Positions 47,261-56,460 of a stretch of 64,000 bases of DNA are shown here, piece after piece. Location of the stretch: positions 434,001 through 498,000 of the forward strand of contig NZ_MASR01000001.1 of assembly GCF_001758195.1 (NCBI RefSeq), given 5' to 3'. This DNA is from Pseudohongiella acticola. GTDB taxonomy: Bacteria; Pseudomonadota; Gammaproteobacteria; Pseudomonadales; Pseudohongiellaceae. Both the position numbers and the translations under genes were made by a program. Below the pieces are notes generated by a model. That model did no database searches, was not told where the DNA came from, and worked only from the letters and a program-made list of their open reading frames with translations. The first letter of the stretch is position 1. Each line of letters opens with the position of its first letter.

Positions 47261-49087
47261 TTAATTGTTCAACTTGAATACCAGAATCGCGTTGCCCGGC
47301 ATCTGACCAAACGTTGCATACCCGGTATTAACGATCATGTAATTACCCGAAACCACAGGGCCGGTGGCGTCCAATGAACCACCGCTGGCTTCAACACCAT
47401 TAATAGTGTCGTAGCTCTGCACCGTATTGTACTCCCAGAGCAGTGCTCCGGTCTCGGGGTCATGTGCAAACAGGTAACCACTGAGTGAGCCAGCAAGGAC
47501 CAGATCATCCGTTACTGTGATGGGTGCGGAGTAAGCATCCATGCAGCCACGCTCGCCGGCGCAACGCTCAGGCACGGGTGCATACCAGAGCACATCACCG
47601 GTTTTCATGTCGATAGCGTGCAGACCTGGTTGGCGGGGCTCGCCCTCATCAGTGATGCCGCTGCGATCAGAGACCGGCACGTAGACGACATCGCCATGAA
47701 AGGACATGCCCCAATGTACGCCGCCCAACGCGCCGCCACGACCAACGCGAGTACGCCAGAGCACCTCGCCATCGGCAGCAGGATCAAGCCCGTACACCTC
47801 GGCACCCTTGGTGCCGGCAACAACAATGTCCTGCCCGTTCGACAGTGTCGTTGTCACAATGGGAGCGCCGATATCCAGGTCCGGACCCGGATCCGGGCAA
47901 TTGGGGTGCGCGCCATCAGGCCGGCAACCCATAACAAACTGATCCTGGCCAGTGGTCTGGTAAACCCACTTCATCTCACCGCTATCCATATCAAAAGCAA
48001 TCACCGAATCACTGGTGGTGCTGGCTGGCCGACTGTAGTTCTGACCGGATCCGGCGTAAACCAGGTTGCGCTCGGGGTCGATACTGGGGGCCTGCCAGAT
48101 AGGTGCACCGGAGGGCGCATAGACCGGATTGCCGGCACTGTTGACGCCGACCTGCGTGGGCTCATCCATAATATAGGTATGCCAGAGCCTGGCACCGGTA
48201 TTCAGATCAAACGCTGCCATATTGCCCCGGAAGGTGCAGCAATGGTGATCCGGGCGCCCGGCCGCAGCAACTTCAATGGAGGATACAGGGACAAACACCT
48301 TGCCCTTGTGAACGACTGGCGAGCCAGTACTGCGAGCAAAAGGGTTGTCATCGACTTGTACATCCCACAAATTCTCACCCGTATTGGCATCCACCACGTA
48401 AATATGATTCGTGTTTTCCGCGATTACCGCGAGGTATCGATCCAGCTCTTGTGAATAAGCTACCGTCACCGCAGCCCGAACCTCGCCTGGCACCGCAATA
48501 TTCCAGTAAGCGCAGCCAGACGCGATGTCCATGGCGTAGACACTGCCCGATGGACTGCCCATGAACACGGTATTGTTGATCACGGTGGGTTGAGCACGCG
48601 CGGCAGTGGAGTTCTCCAGCCCCATCACCCAGGCCAGTTCCAGTTGATCAATATTGCTGGCATTGATCGCAGTGCCCTCAGCCGACTGGTAGCGCTCGTT
48701 ACTCAGGCCATTGCCCCAACCGTTCCAGTTGCTGTCCAGCGCCAGATCAAGAGGCGGCATTGCCTGCGTGCAGCGTTGCAGCCCTGCCACCGCATCAGCC
48801 TGCATACGATCGCCAGTCAGATACTCTGCCAGCGCTATTTTTTGTGTACTGGTCAGCGCTGCGGCCTGAGCCTGCATGATGCCGTCCGTTAATGCGCTAT
48901 GAAGGCTGTTTGCGGTATATGCGGCCAGGGCCTCACGATTGGGTGTACGCACATCCTGAGGGTCGGCATGGCAGCTTGCACAATATTGATCATACAGACT
49001 GGCGCCATCCAGATTTTCCGCTGCCAGCGCCAGACCCGCCGAACTGCCGATTGCCAGCCCGACCAGCATGCTTGTTAACTTTTTCAT
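47261..49087 (-). CDS. PQQ propeller protein with N-terminal cytochrome c (PVA-dehydrogenase-like)
   Basis: About 608 residues. A signal peptide (1-23) is followed by a heme c domain (about 25-110) with C-A-S-C-H at 36-40, then a PQQ-type propeller of WD-like blades (AYWNIAVPG, GARLWHTYI, GEMKWVYQT, GEVLWRTRV, GALLWEYNT). A vicinal Cys pair in H-H-C-C-T is present. Polyvinyl-alcohol dehydrogenases have the same order: heme first, propeller second. Start at 49087 (MKKLTSMLVG); the reading from 49141 is longer without support. It is 28 bp upstream of the other PQQ gene on the same strand and likely in one transcript. Confidence 0.88.
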   Translation of the reverse strand: MKKLTSMLVGLAIGSSAGLALAAENLDGASLYDQYCASCHADPQDVRTPNREALAAYTANSLHSALTDGIMQAQAAALTSTQKIALAEYLTGDRMQADAVAGLQRCTQAMPPLDLALDSNWNGWGNGLSNERYQSAEGTAINASNIDQLELAWVMGLENSTAARAQPTVINNTVFMGSPSGSVYAMDIASGCAYWNIAVPGEVRAAVTVAYSQELDRYLAVIAENTNHIYVVDANTGENLWDVQVDDNPFARSTGSPVVHKGKVFVPVSSIEVAAAGRPDHHCCTFRGNMAAFDLNTGARLWHTYIMDEPTQVGVNSAGNPVYAPSGAPIWQAPSIDPERNLVYAGSGQNYSRPASTTSDSVIAFDMDSGEMKWVYQTTGQDQFVMGCRPDGAHPNCPDPGPDLDIGAPIVTTTLSNGQDIVVAGTKGAEVYGLDPAADGEVLWRTRVGRGGALGGVHWGMSFHGDVVYVPVSDRSGITDEGEPRQPGLHAIDMKTGDVLWYAPVPERCAGERGCMDAYSAPITVTDDLVLAGSLSGYLFAHDPETGALLWEYNTVQSYDTINGVEASGGSLDATGPVVSGNYMIVNTGYATFGQMPGNAILVFKLNN

Positions 49088-49311
49088 CGTGTTAAAAACC
49101 TCTACTGTGTTGCAAGGAACAGCCAGGGAATCTTGGCTCAAAAAACAAGAAGACCGATGTTAACCGAATCGTTACTCAAAACGAACCGCCTATGCGTCAG
49201 AACACCACCTGCGTAGACAAGACGCTAGCCTGTACTGGCCGTGACATGCCGCTTTGGTGTATAGTTCGCGAAAATAAAGTTCCCGCCCAACATAGCATTA
49301 CGGACATTGTC

Positions 49312-50991
49312 ATGAGTGATAAAAAAACCCGAAAATACTCCAGCCAGGTTGTTGATGGCGTCGAACACGCAGCCAGCCGGGCCATGTTGCATGCGGTCGG
49401 TTTCTCCGATGCTGATTTTAAAAAACCACAAATAGGCATAGCCTCGACCTGGAGCATGGTGACCCCGTGCAACATGCATATCAACAAACTGGCAGAGGAC
49501 GTCAACCGGGGCGTGGATGCAGCGCAGGGCAAGGGCGTCATTTACAATACCATCACCATTTCCGACGGTATCTCCATGGGCACAGAAGGTATGAAATACT
49601 CTCTGGTGTCGCGTGAAATCATCGCTGATTCGATCGAAGCGGTATCTGGCTGCATGGGCCACGATGGCATCATCGCCATTGGTGGCTGTGACAAGAACAT
49701 GCCCGGCTGCCTGATGGGCCTGGCTCGACTGAACCGCCCCTCCATTTTTATCTACGGCGGCACCATTCAGCCCGGTAAAAATCACACCGACATCGTATCC
49801 GTGTTTGAAGCTGTTGGCGGTCACGCCGCCGGCACTGTGTCTGATATTGAATTAAAAAACATTGAAGAAACCGCCATTCCCGGCCCTGGCTCATGCGGCG
49901 GCATGTACACAGCCAACACGATGGCCTCAGCCATTGAAGCACTGGGCATGAGCCTACCCAACAGTTCGGCTCAGGACGCAATTTCGCAGGAAAAAGAAGA
50001 CGATTGCGTGCGCGCTGGCGATGCCATCATGAACCTGATCCAGAATGACATTAAACCGTCAGATATCATGACCCGGGCTGCTTTCGAGAACGCCATCAAG
50101 GTTGTTATTGCCTTGGGTGGATCCACCAATGCGGTACTTCACCTCATCGCCATGGCGCACACCATCAATATCAAGATTACCCTGGATGACTTTACCCGCC
50201 TGGGCAAGACCACACCCATGCTGGCGGATCTGCGCCCCAGCGGGCGCTTTCTGATGTCGGAGCTGATCAAGATTGGCGGCATACAGCCACTGATGAAAAT
50301 GATGCTGGATGCCGGCATGCTGGATGGCTCCTGCCTGACGGTGACCGGTAAGACGCTGGCAGAAAACCTGGCAGACGTGGCCCCCTACCCTGAAGGCCAG
50401 GAAATCATTCGCGGCTTCGATGACCCCATCAAAGCGGACAGCCACCTCGTCATCATGCGTGGCAACGTCGCACCACAGGGCGCAGTCGCCAAAATTACCG
50501 GCAAAGAAGGCCTGCGATTCACCGGTAAGGCTCGGGTATTTCATTCCGAAGAAGAATCCATGAAAGGCATTCTCGATGGCACTGTTGTTGCTGGCGATGT
50601 CATTGTGATTCGATACGAAGGCCCGAAAGGCGGACCAGGCATGCGTGAAATGCTTAGCCCGACATCCGCCATCATGGGCCGGGGCCTGGGCAAGGACGTG
50701 GCACTGATCACCGATGGCCGGTTCTCCGGCGGCAGTCACGGTTTTGTTGTGGGTCACGTGACACCTGAAGCATTTGACGGGGGTCCGATTGCCATCATTG
50801 AAAACGGTGACGAAATCACCATTGATGCTGAACGCCAGCAGGTCATGCTGCATCTTGATGACGCTGATATCGCTGACCGACTGGCGAAATGGCAACAACC
50901 GGCGCCCCGCTACACTCGCGGCGTGCTGGCAAAATACGCCAGAACGGTAGCATCCGCATCTGAAGGTGCTGTCACCGACAGCGATAGCTAG
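49312..50991 (+). CDS. ilvD: Dihydroxy-acid dehydratase
   Basis: 559 residues. It dehydrates 2,3-dihydroxy acids to the oxo-acids of valine, leucine and isoleucine. Iron-sulfur Cys ligands: Cys53 in T-P-C-N-M-H, Cys in [10 protein letters not shown] and Cys in [14 protein letters not shown]. Also [10 protein letters not shown] and [14 protein letters not shown]. Reading from 49192 adds a non-conserved head; ATG 49312 ([11 protein letters not shown]) is the family start. The gene stands alone, divergent from the PQQ pair; the other ilv genes are not here. Confidence 0.95.
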   Translation: MSDKKTRKYSSQVVDGVEHAASRAMLHAVGFSDADFKKPQIGIASTWSMVTPCNMHINKLAEDVNRGVDAAQGKGVIYNTITISDGISMGTEGMKYSLVSREIIADSIEAVSGCMGHDGIIAIGGCDKNMPGCLMGLARLNRPSIFIYGGTIQPGKNHTDIVSVFEAVGGHAAGTVSDIELKNIEETAIPGPGSCGGMYTANTMASAIEALGMSLPNSSAQDAISQEKEDDCVRAGDAIMNLIQNDIKPSDIMTRAAFENAIKVVIALGGSTNAVLHLIAMAHTINIKITLDDFTRLGKTTPMLADLRPSGRFLMSELIKIGGIQPLMKMMLDAGMLDGSCLTVTGKTLAENLADVAPYPEGQEIIRGFDDPIKADSHLVIMRGNVAPQGAVAKITGKEGLRFTGKARVFHSEEESMKGILDGTVVAGDVIVIRYEGPKGGPGMREMLSPTSAIMGRGLGKDVALITDGRFSGGSHGFVVGHVTPEAFDGGPIAIIENGDEITIDAERQQVMLHLDDADIADRLAKWQQPAPRYTRGVLAKYARTVASASEGAVTDSDS

Positions 50992-51084
50992 AGACCGGCT
51001 TATTGCGCCTGCGATGTGCAGCAGCAGACAATGTAAACACACGTTCTGGTCACATCAGGACAGACAATACAGGCAGGGCTTTGT

Positions 51085-52035
51085 ATGCTGATTCGTTATC
51101 AACTTGATGACCAGAAGTACCTGGTTTCCACCCAGGGCGAGATCACCAACGAAGCATTGGCGTCCGCCATGTGGCTCGACCTGGTCAACCCTGACGCTGA
51201 TGAGCGGCAACTGGTGGAAAGTCTCTACAGTCAGCCGCTACCGGAAACTGAGGACGTTGAAGAGATTGAGGCCAGCGCGCGCTCCTATCAGGACGAAACT
51301 GGCCTGCACGTCCACTCACTTTTTCTGCATAAAGTGGATGAGCGGCACCGCAACAGCAGTGTCGCGTTTACACTCACTGACAACCAGCTCATCACCCTGC
51401 GTGAACGCGAAATCCCGGCTTTCCGGTTGATGCGAATGCGCGCCCGTCGCTTACATGGCCTGGTCGAAGATCCGGTCACCATTGTACTGTCGCTGTTCGA
51501 GATCAAGATTGATGACCTTGCTGACACGCTGGAAGAAGTGTATACCCAACTGGAAAATACCAGCAATCAGGTACTGGAAGACAACGACAGTCCAATTGAA
51601 GACGCTCTTGATGAACTGGCACGCCAGGAAGACACTAACGGCAAGGTTCGCCTGTGTCTGATGGATACGCAGCGCGCACTGAGCTTTCTGCTGCGTCGTG
51701 GCAAAATGTCTGCCGACCACGCTGAAACCGCGCGTGAACTGCTGCGCGATATCGATTCGCTGTTGCCGCACAACAGCTTTGTTTTCGACAAAATCAACTT
51801 CCTGATGGATGCGGCTCAGGGTTTTATCAGCATTCAGCAAAATAAAATCATCAAGATTTTTTCGATTGCTGCGGTGGTGTTTTTACCGCCCACTGTGATT
51901 GCCAGTATTTACGGCATGAACTTTAACACCATGCCGGAACTCGGCTGGCAACTGGGCTACCCATGGGCGCTGGGACTGATGTTCATGTCAGGCGTTGCGC
52001 CTTATGTCTTCTTCAAAGTGAAGGGCTGGCTGTAA
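51085..52035 (+). CDS. corA: CorA magnesium/cobalt channel
   Basis: 316 residues. A long cytoplasmic N-terminal domain of coiled helices (about 1-250) is followed by two membrane segments at the C-terminus. The selectivity motif G-M-N lies in ASIYGMNFNTMPELGW between them, and FFKVKGWL ends the chain. This is a passive Mg2+ channel. AGGCAGGG precedes the ATG. It follows ilvD after 93 bp and converges with the outer-membrane barrel gene. Confidence 0.96.
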   Translation: MLIRYQLDDQKYLVSTQGEITNEALASAMWLDLVNPDADERQLVESLYSQPLPETEDVEEIEASARSYQDETGLHVHSLFLHKVDERHRNSSVAFTLTDNQLITLREREIPAFRLMRMRARRLHGLVEDPVTIVLSLFEIKIDDLADTLEEVYTQLENTSNQVLEDNDSPIEDALDELARQEDTNGKVRLCLMDTQRALSFLLRRGKMSADHAETARELLRDIDSLLPHNSFVFDKINFLMDAAQGFISIQQNKIIKIFSIAAVVFLPPTVIASIYGMNFNTMPELGWQLGYPWALGLMFMSGVAPYVFFKVKGWL

Positions 52036-52067
52036 CCACTAACCGTCAGCCTGCCCTCACCACTAAA

Positions 52068-53189
52068 CTAGAAATCAATGGTCGCGATCAGTGACAGATT
52101 GTTGCGCGAACGCGTACCTCGGGCATGCTGGTACCGGTCATACTGCAGATGCATACGTTTACCCCGGGCAAGCTGACGCACGATCCCCGAACTCAGCGTA
52201 ACCGCAGTGCGATCATCAATGGGGAAATTCATGTTGGTTTCCAGTTCGTAGTCCAACGCTATCTCGCCAAACACACTCCACGAACCACTACTACCAAGCG
52301 GATACCCCAGGTTTAGACTTGTGCTGAGAACACTCAGGCGATTTTGTTCACCAAAAGGTTCTGCCACAGCCTGACCCAGACTATTGGTTGTCGGTTCGTT
52401 GTGAATGTGCAGGTGCCTGAAGCTATTGGCCCACCTGAGCATGACCCTCTCCGGCAGCCAGGGCAATGTCGACTGATTGAACCGCGCCATCGCATCCAAC
52501 TGTAGATAACGGCGCTGGTATTCCACATCACGCGTGATGTTCAGCAAACCGGCGCCAGTCACGACTGACACCTCGTTATTACCATCAAACTCTAAATAAT
52601 CTGCACGAATGCCCACGGCCCATACCGGGCCCAGCACCAGACCCGCATCAAACCGTGGCCCCCAGGCCTCGCCACTGGTTTCACCGGTCACATAAAAAAT
52701 ATCAGCCTGGGTAAGTTCACCAGCCAGTCCAAAACTGACAAAGGAACGGGTTGAGGGGGCGTAGACAAGACCGAGGTCAAGCCGATCGTTGCGACTGTCA
52801 ACGCGTGCATCCTCGCTCCGTCCGGCAGAGCGCACAAGCGTCCGAACGAACAACGGTCGTTGCACCGAGTCGGCCACCGGTATCAGAGAATCAGACTGCA
52901 GGACCCAGGTGTCCGAACGCGACCGCATATCCTGTGGTCTGGTTGCAGGCTGTCGGCTATAAACACGCTGCGCAGTCTGGTAGCTGACAACGCGATTTAC
53001 CATTTCACCCAGATCGCTGCCAGAAGCAAAGAAGCCGCGCAGACCGGATTCGCCCATAGCGCCCATCCACTGCCCCCTGTCAGCTGGCGTGGCAGCGTGC
53101 AGGGAAGCGCTCACGGAAACAGAAAGATACGCGACTGATATCAATGCCAAAGCAAAGCTTCGGCATTGATTTGAGGTTATCACAAACAC
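52068..53189 (-). CDS. Outer-membrane beta-barrel protein, autotransporter-like
   Basis: 373 residues. A signal peptide (about 1-32, ending S-A-S-L-H-A-A) is followed by a short helical head and then about twelve amphipathic strands with alternating hydrophobic residues. The chain ends in A-T-I-D-F, a terminal Phe typical of barrels inserted by BAM. No passenger domain of size is present, so it is a bare barrel or a porin-like protein. The GTG start at 53189 has GGAG seven bases upstream. Function unknown. Confidence 0.7.
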   Translation of the reverse strand: MFVITSNQCRSFALALISVAYLSVSVSASLHAATPADRGQWMGAMGESGLRGFFASGSDLGEMVNRVVSYQTAQRVYSRQPATRPQDMRSRSDTWVLQSDSLIPVADSVQRPLFVRTLVRSAGRSEDARVDSRNDRLDLGLVYAPSTRSFVSFGLAGELTQADIFYVTGETSGEAWGPRFDAGLVLGPVWAVGIRADYLEFDGNNEVSVVTGAGLLNITRDVEYQRRYLQLDAMARFNQSTLPWLPERVMLRWANSFRHLHIHNEPTTNSLGQAVAEPFGEQNRLSVLSTSLNLGYPLGSSGSWSVFGEIALDYELETNMNFPIDDRTAVTLSSGIVRQLARGKRMHLQYDRYQHARGTRSRNNLSLIATIDF

Positions 53190-53238
53190 AAAACCGCTCC
53201 ATGACCGCGATCCGTTGACACCGGACCATACTGTTTGT

Positions 53239-54378
53239 CTATAGTTTTTTCAGTAACAGACTGCCAATTGAATAACCGGCACCAAACGAACACAGTACAC
53301 CGATGTCACCCGACTCCAGATCCTGATGATAGAGAGACAGCGCTATAACAGAACCCGCTGAAGCTGTATTGGCATAACGGTCCAGCACAATGGGCGCCTC
53401 ATCCGTATCCGGCAGACGGCCCAGCAGTTTTTTTGAAATCAGCTGATTCATGTTGATATTGGCCTGATGCAGCCACCAGCGCCTCACATCAGTTGGCGTC
53501 AGTCCGTGCAGCGCCAGGTGGTCCGACAAGTGCTCAGCGGCCATCGGACAGACTTCCTTGAAGACAGAGCGCCCTTCCTGATGAAAAAGCTTATCCGCCG
53601 CAAAGGGGTCGGTACCAAAGGCTCTGGACATATAGCCAAAATTGGAACGGATATTATTGGAGTACAGTGTCTTCGCCTGGGTACCAAGGATTTCAAAAAC
53701 ATGATCACTGCTGGCTGTCTCGGCACGCTCGATAACAACAGCTGTGGCTACGTCGCCGAAAATAAAATGACTGTCACGATCACAGTAATTTACCTGAGGC
53801 GAAACCAGCTCCGGATTTATCACCAGCACTGCGCGGGCGGAGCCGGACTTGACCATTTCCCAGGCACGATGCAAGGCAAACGTTGCCGCTGAGCATGCCA
53901 CCAGCATGTCAAAACCGAACCCGTCTATACCCAGAGCACTCTGCACCTCTATTGCCAATGCCGGATAAGCGCGCTGAGTGTAGGCGCAGCTGACGATAAC
54001 TGCATCAAAATCTTCAGCCTTTTTATTGGCAGAGGCCATTGCACTGCGTGCGGCATGCAATGCGATTTCAGCCTGATGGCTGAGTTCATCGTCATCGCGC
54101 TCTGGAATCAGGGGGCGCATATGCTCAATGTCCAGAATGCCGTCTTTGACATAGACATGGCGCTGTTTAATGCCACTCGCTTTTTCAATAAATTCGGGAT
54201 CAGACTTCATGACCGGTTCTACATGACCGGCCTCAATCGCTGCCTGATGCGTCAGATTATATTTGTCGGCATAAGCGTTTAGCGCCTGCACCAGTTCTGT
54301 ATTCGTTACGACGTGATCCGGTGTCCAGAGGCCAACGCCACTGATAACGACACGGTCACCTGCCTGATGCAAACGCAT
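53239..54378 (-). CDS. Beta-ketoacyl-ACP synthase III-family protein
   Basis: 379 residues, longer than FabH (317). Triad visible: Cys162 in M-L-V-A-C-S-A-A-T, His in WWLHQANINMN and Asn in RYANTASAGS. The longer N-terminus (SDPEFIEKASGIKQRHVY) and sequence style recall Pseudomonas PA3286-like KAS III enzymes, which shunt beta-oxidation products into fatty acid synthesis; that analogy is from memory. AAGGA precedes the ATG. It stands 62 bp downstream of a beta-lactamase-like gene. Confidence 0.88.
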   Translation of the reverse strand: MRLHQAGDRVVISGVGLWTPDHVVTNTELVQALNAYADKYNLTHQAAIEAGHVEPVMKSDPEFIEKASGIKQRHVYVKDGILDIEHMRPLIPERDDDELSHQAEIALHAARSAMASANKKAEDFDAVIVSCAYTQRAYPALAIEVQSALGIDGFGFDMLVACSAATFALHRAWEMVKSGSARAVLVINPELVSPQVNYCDRDSHFIFGDVATAVVIERAETASSDHVFEILGTQAKTLYSNNIRSNFGYMSRAFGTDPFAADKLFHQEGRSVFKEVCPMAAEHLSDHLALHGLTPTDVRRWWLHQANINMNQLISKKLLGRLPDTDEAPIVLDRYANTASAGSVIALSLYHQDLESGDIGVLCSFGAGYSIGSLLLKKL

Positions 54379-54440
54379 GACTGTTTCCTTCTCTCCCCAT
54401 TTCTATTATTAGCTGGCTCTTTACAAAACCCAGCGACCTG

Positions 54441-55721
54441 TCAGTCGACGATGGCGCCATAGGCCAGCGCTTTGAATGTGGCACGCAACGGCACCTGAAC
54501 ATTCATGTGTTGAATCATTACCACACCTATCAATTCTTCAACCGGATCAATCCAGAATATGGTGCCGGCAGCGCCGCCCCAATAATACTCACCTTCCGAA
54601 CCGACACCTCCTGCCGCCGCCGGATCTTCAATTACCGCAAAACCCAGACCAAAGCCGGTGCCGTCTACAAAACCTGGCAATGTATCGGGCGAATGCTGGC
54701 CATTGTCACCAAAGATTCCCGGCAAATGATTCTGTGTCATATATTCAAGTGTCTTCTTGCCAATAATACGGACGCCGTCAAGCTCGCCGCCATTGAGCAC
54801 CATTTGACTGAACTTCATGTAGTCTTCAGCCGTTGACAGCAAACCGCCGCCACCAGACTCAAATGTCTGACGATTAACGAAGTTGCTGGCATTGGGGTTA
54901 TCGCTGACTTCCAGTGTGTCGGATTGCGGGTTATAGGTATGGTTGGTGCCAAAGCGGTTGAGCTTGTCCGCGGGTACCTGAAAAAATGTATCATCCATTT
55001 CCAGCGGGCCAAATATGCGCTGCTGGAAGAATTCACCCAGAGACTGTCCGGACACTGCTTCTACCAGCGCACCCAGCACGTCGGTTGAAACGCTGTAATG
55101 AAAGCGTGTGCCAGGCTGATACTGCAAAGGTATTTGCCCAAGTCGTTCAATAAAGGTATCAAGGTCAGGGCTGACCATGACATTACCATCGCGGTATTGA
55201 CGGTCGACCATGGTGTCGCCAAACACACCGTAAGTCAGACCCGAACTGTGTGTCATCAACATCTGAACGGTCATGGGTCGGTCCGGCGCTACCAGAGAAC
55301 CTCCTGGGCCGGCAACACGGGCATTGGCGAAGGCTGGCAGGTAGCGCTCGACCGGATCGGTAAGCTGCAGCTTGCCCTCTTCGTACATCATCATGACGGC
55401 AAGTGTAGTGATGGGTTTTGTCATGGAGTAAATACGAAACAGGCTGTCTTTCTCCAGAGCCTGACCGGTATTCTTGTTCAGGTTGCCAAATTCTTCAAAA
55501 TGCACAACTTCACCGCGACGTGCCAGCATACTCACCACACCGACGAGCTGACCTTCGTCAACGTAGCGCTGCAAAACCGGGCCAATTCGCTCCAGCCGCT
55601 CCGAGGACATACCCACCGCCTCTGGCGAATCGTAGGACAGATCCTGTGCGGAAGTCTGCGCCACCAGACCTGTCAGGGCCGCAGCGAGCACCAGCGTTGA
55701 TCGCAATGATTTGAAATGCAT
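54441..55721 (-). CDS. Serine beta-lactamase/penicillin-binding-protein-like esterase (class C fold)
   Basis: 426 residues with a signal peptide (1-26). The nucleophile is Ser99 in Y-S-M-T-K (S-x-x-K). The Tyr of the second motif is in FHYSVSTDVLG, and the third motif region reads YYWGGAAGT rather than KTG. The family contains esterases, D-amino-acid peptidases and few true beta-lactamases, so resistance should not be assumed. GGGAG lies eight bases before the ATG. It shares the strand with the KAS III gene and is divergent from the cold-shock gene. Confidence 0.9.
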   Translation of the reverse strand: MHFKSLRSTLVLAAALTGLVAQTSAQDLSYDSPEAVGMSSERLERIGPVLQRYVDEGQLVGVVSMLARRGEVVHFEEFGNLNKNTGQALEKDSLFRIYSMTKPITTLAVMMMYEEGKLQLTDPVERYLPAFANARVAGPGGSLVAPDRPMTVQMLMTHSSGLTYGVFGDTMVDRQYRDGNVMVSPDLDTFIERLGQIPLQYQPGTRFHYSVSTDVLGALVEAVSGQSLGEFFQQRIFGPLEMDDTFFQVPADKLNRFGTNHTYNPQSDTLEVSDNPNASNFVNRQTFESGGGGLLSTAEDYMKFSQMVLNGGELDGVRIIGKKTLEYMTQNHLPGIFGDNGQHSPDTLPGFVDGTGFGLGFAVIEDPAAAGGVGSEGEYYWGGAAGTIFWIDPVEELIGVVMIQHMNVQVPLRATFKALAYGAIVD

Positions 55722-56144
55722 CGAATTACTCCCTTGTGATTATTAGATTTGTCCGGAATGATAACTCAGCCCCAATGATAATGTAATAGCTACCAGAGCC
55801 ACCAAAAAGCGCTCGCCTGCTCGGACGCAATCAAGCGCCGACCCGCTTACTGCAGCGCCTGGCCAGGCGATAACTTATAGTCCGCCTGATGATGCTCTGG
55901 CAAATAGCCGTTGACTTGGCCTACGGTTACTGTAGACTGCGCGGCAAGCCAGAATACCGGCTATATTTATATCTGCAATACGAAGTGCCGCAAGTAGACC
56001 CTCGTCGTGTAAATGTATTTGTAATCGTATTTTTCTGCTTACCGAATGTTGGTATGTGGCACTGTTGCACCAGAAATTCTGGTTCAAACAGCCCGCTCCC
56101 GCATACGGTGCATATTTAATTTTAGTAATTTCAAGGAATATTCT
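55722..56144 (+). other. Leader and promoter region of the cold-shock gene
   Basis: 423 bp without a supported reading frame. TTGACT at 55911 and TAGACT at 55933 with 16 bp spacing make a good sigma-70 promoter, placing the transcript start near 55945 and giving a leader of about 200 bases. A palindrome ACCAGAAATTCTGGT occurs at 56069-56083. Long leaders of this kind control cold-shock mRNAs by refolding. Confidence 0.6.
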
Positions 56145-56351
56145 ATGTCTACAGTGACAGGTCAGGTTAAATTCTTCAACGAATCCAAAGGCTTCGGCTT
56201 CATCCAGCAAGACGGCGGCGCCGATGTATTCGTACATTACAGCGCAATCAAATCTGCAGGATTCAAAACTCTGGCAGAAGGCCAGCGCGTTGAATTTACC
56301 GTGACTAAAGGCGCTAAAGGCCTTCAGGCGGAAAACGTTATTGGTCTGTAA
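56145..56351 (+). CDS. Cold-shock protein (CspA family)
   Basis: 68 residues, one cold-shock domain. RNP1 is K-G-F-G-F-I-Q (15-21) and RNP2 V-F-V-H-Y (28-32). It binds single-stranded RNA and DNA and melts mRNA structure. AAGGA lies eight bases before the ATG. The gene stands alone with a strong terminator downstream; several CspA paralogues exist in most genomes, so no specific letter is assigned. Confidence 0.97.
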   Translation: MSTVTGQVKFFNESKGFGFIQQDGGADVFVHYSAIKSAGFKTLAEGQRVEFTVTKGAKGLQAENVIGL

Positions 56352-56400
56352 GACTGCAACGTTTGAAATCGCCGCGCTGCTAAGCTAACGCGAATTCAAA

Positions 56401-56436
56401 AAAAAAGGGCTGTCACCTGGGTGACAGCCCTTTTTT
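56401..56436. terminator. Bidirectional intrinsic terminator between csp and the TonB receptor gene
   Basis: A-run, GGGCTGTCACC, GGTGACAGCCC, T-run: a near-perfect 10-11 bp stem flanked by six A and six T. It works in both directions and sits between the converging csp and receptor genes. Confidence 0.95.
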
Positions 56437-56460
56437 CATGCCATTTATTATGACGCAGGC

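Noticed and set aside
46249-48454. Two long plus-strand frames (282 and 278 codons) opposite the PQQ genes
   Set aside because: Both lie wholly within strongly supported genes on the other strand and show no family similarity.
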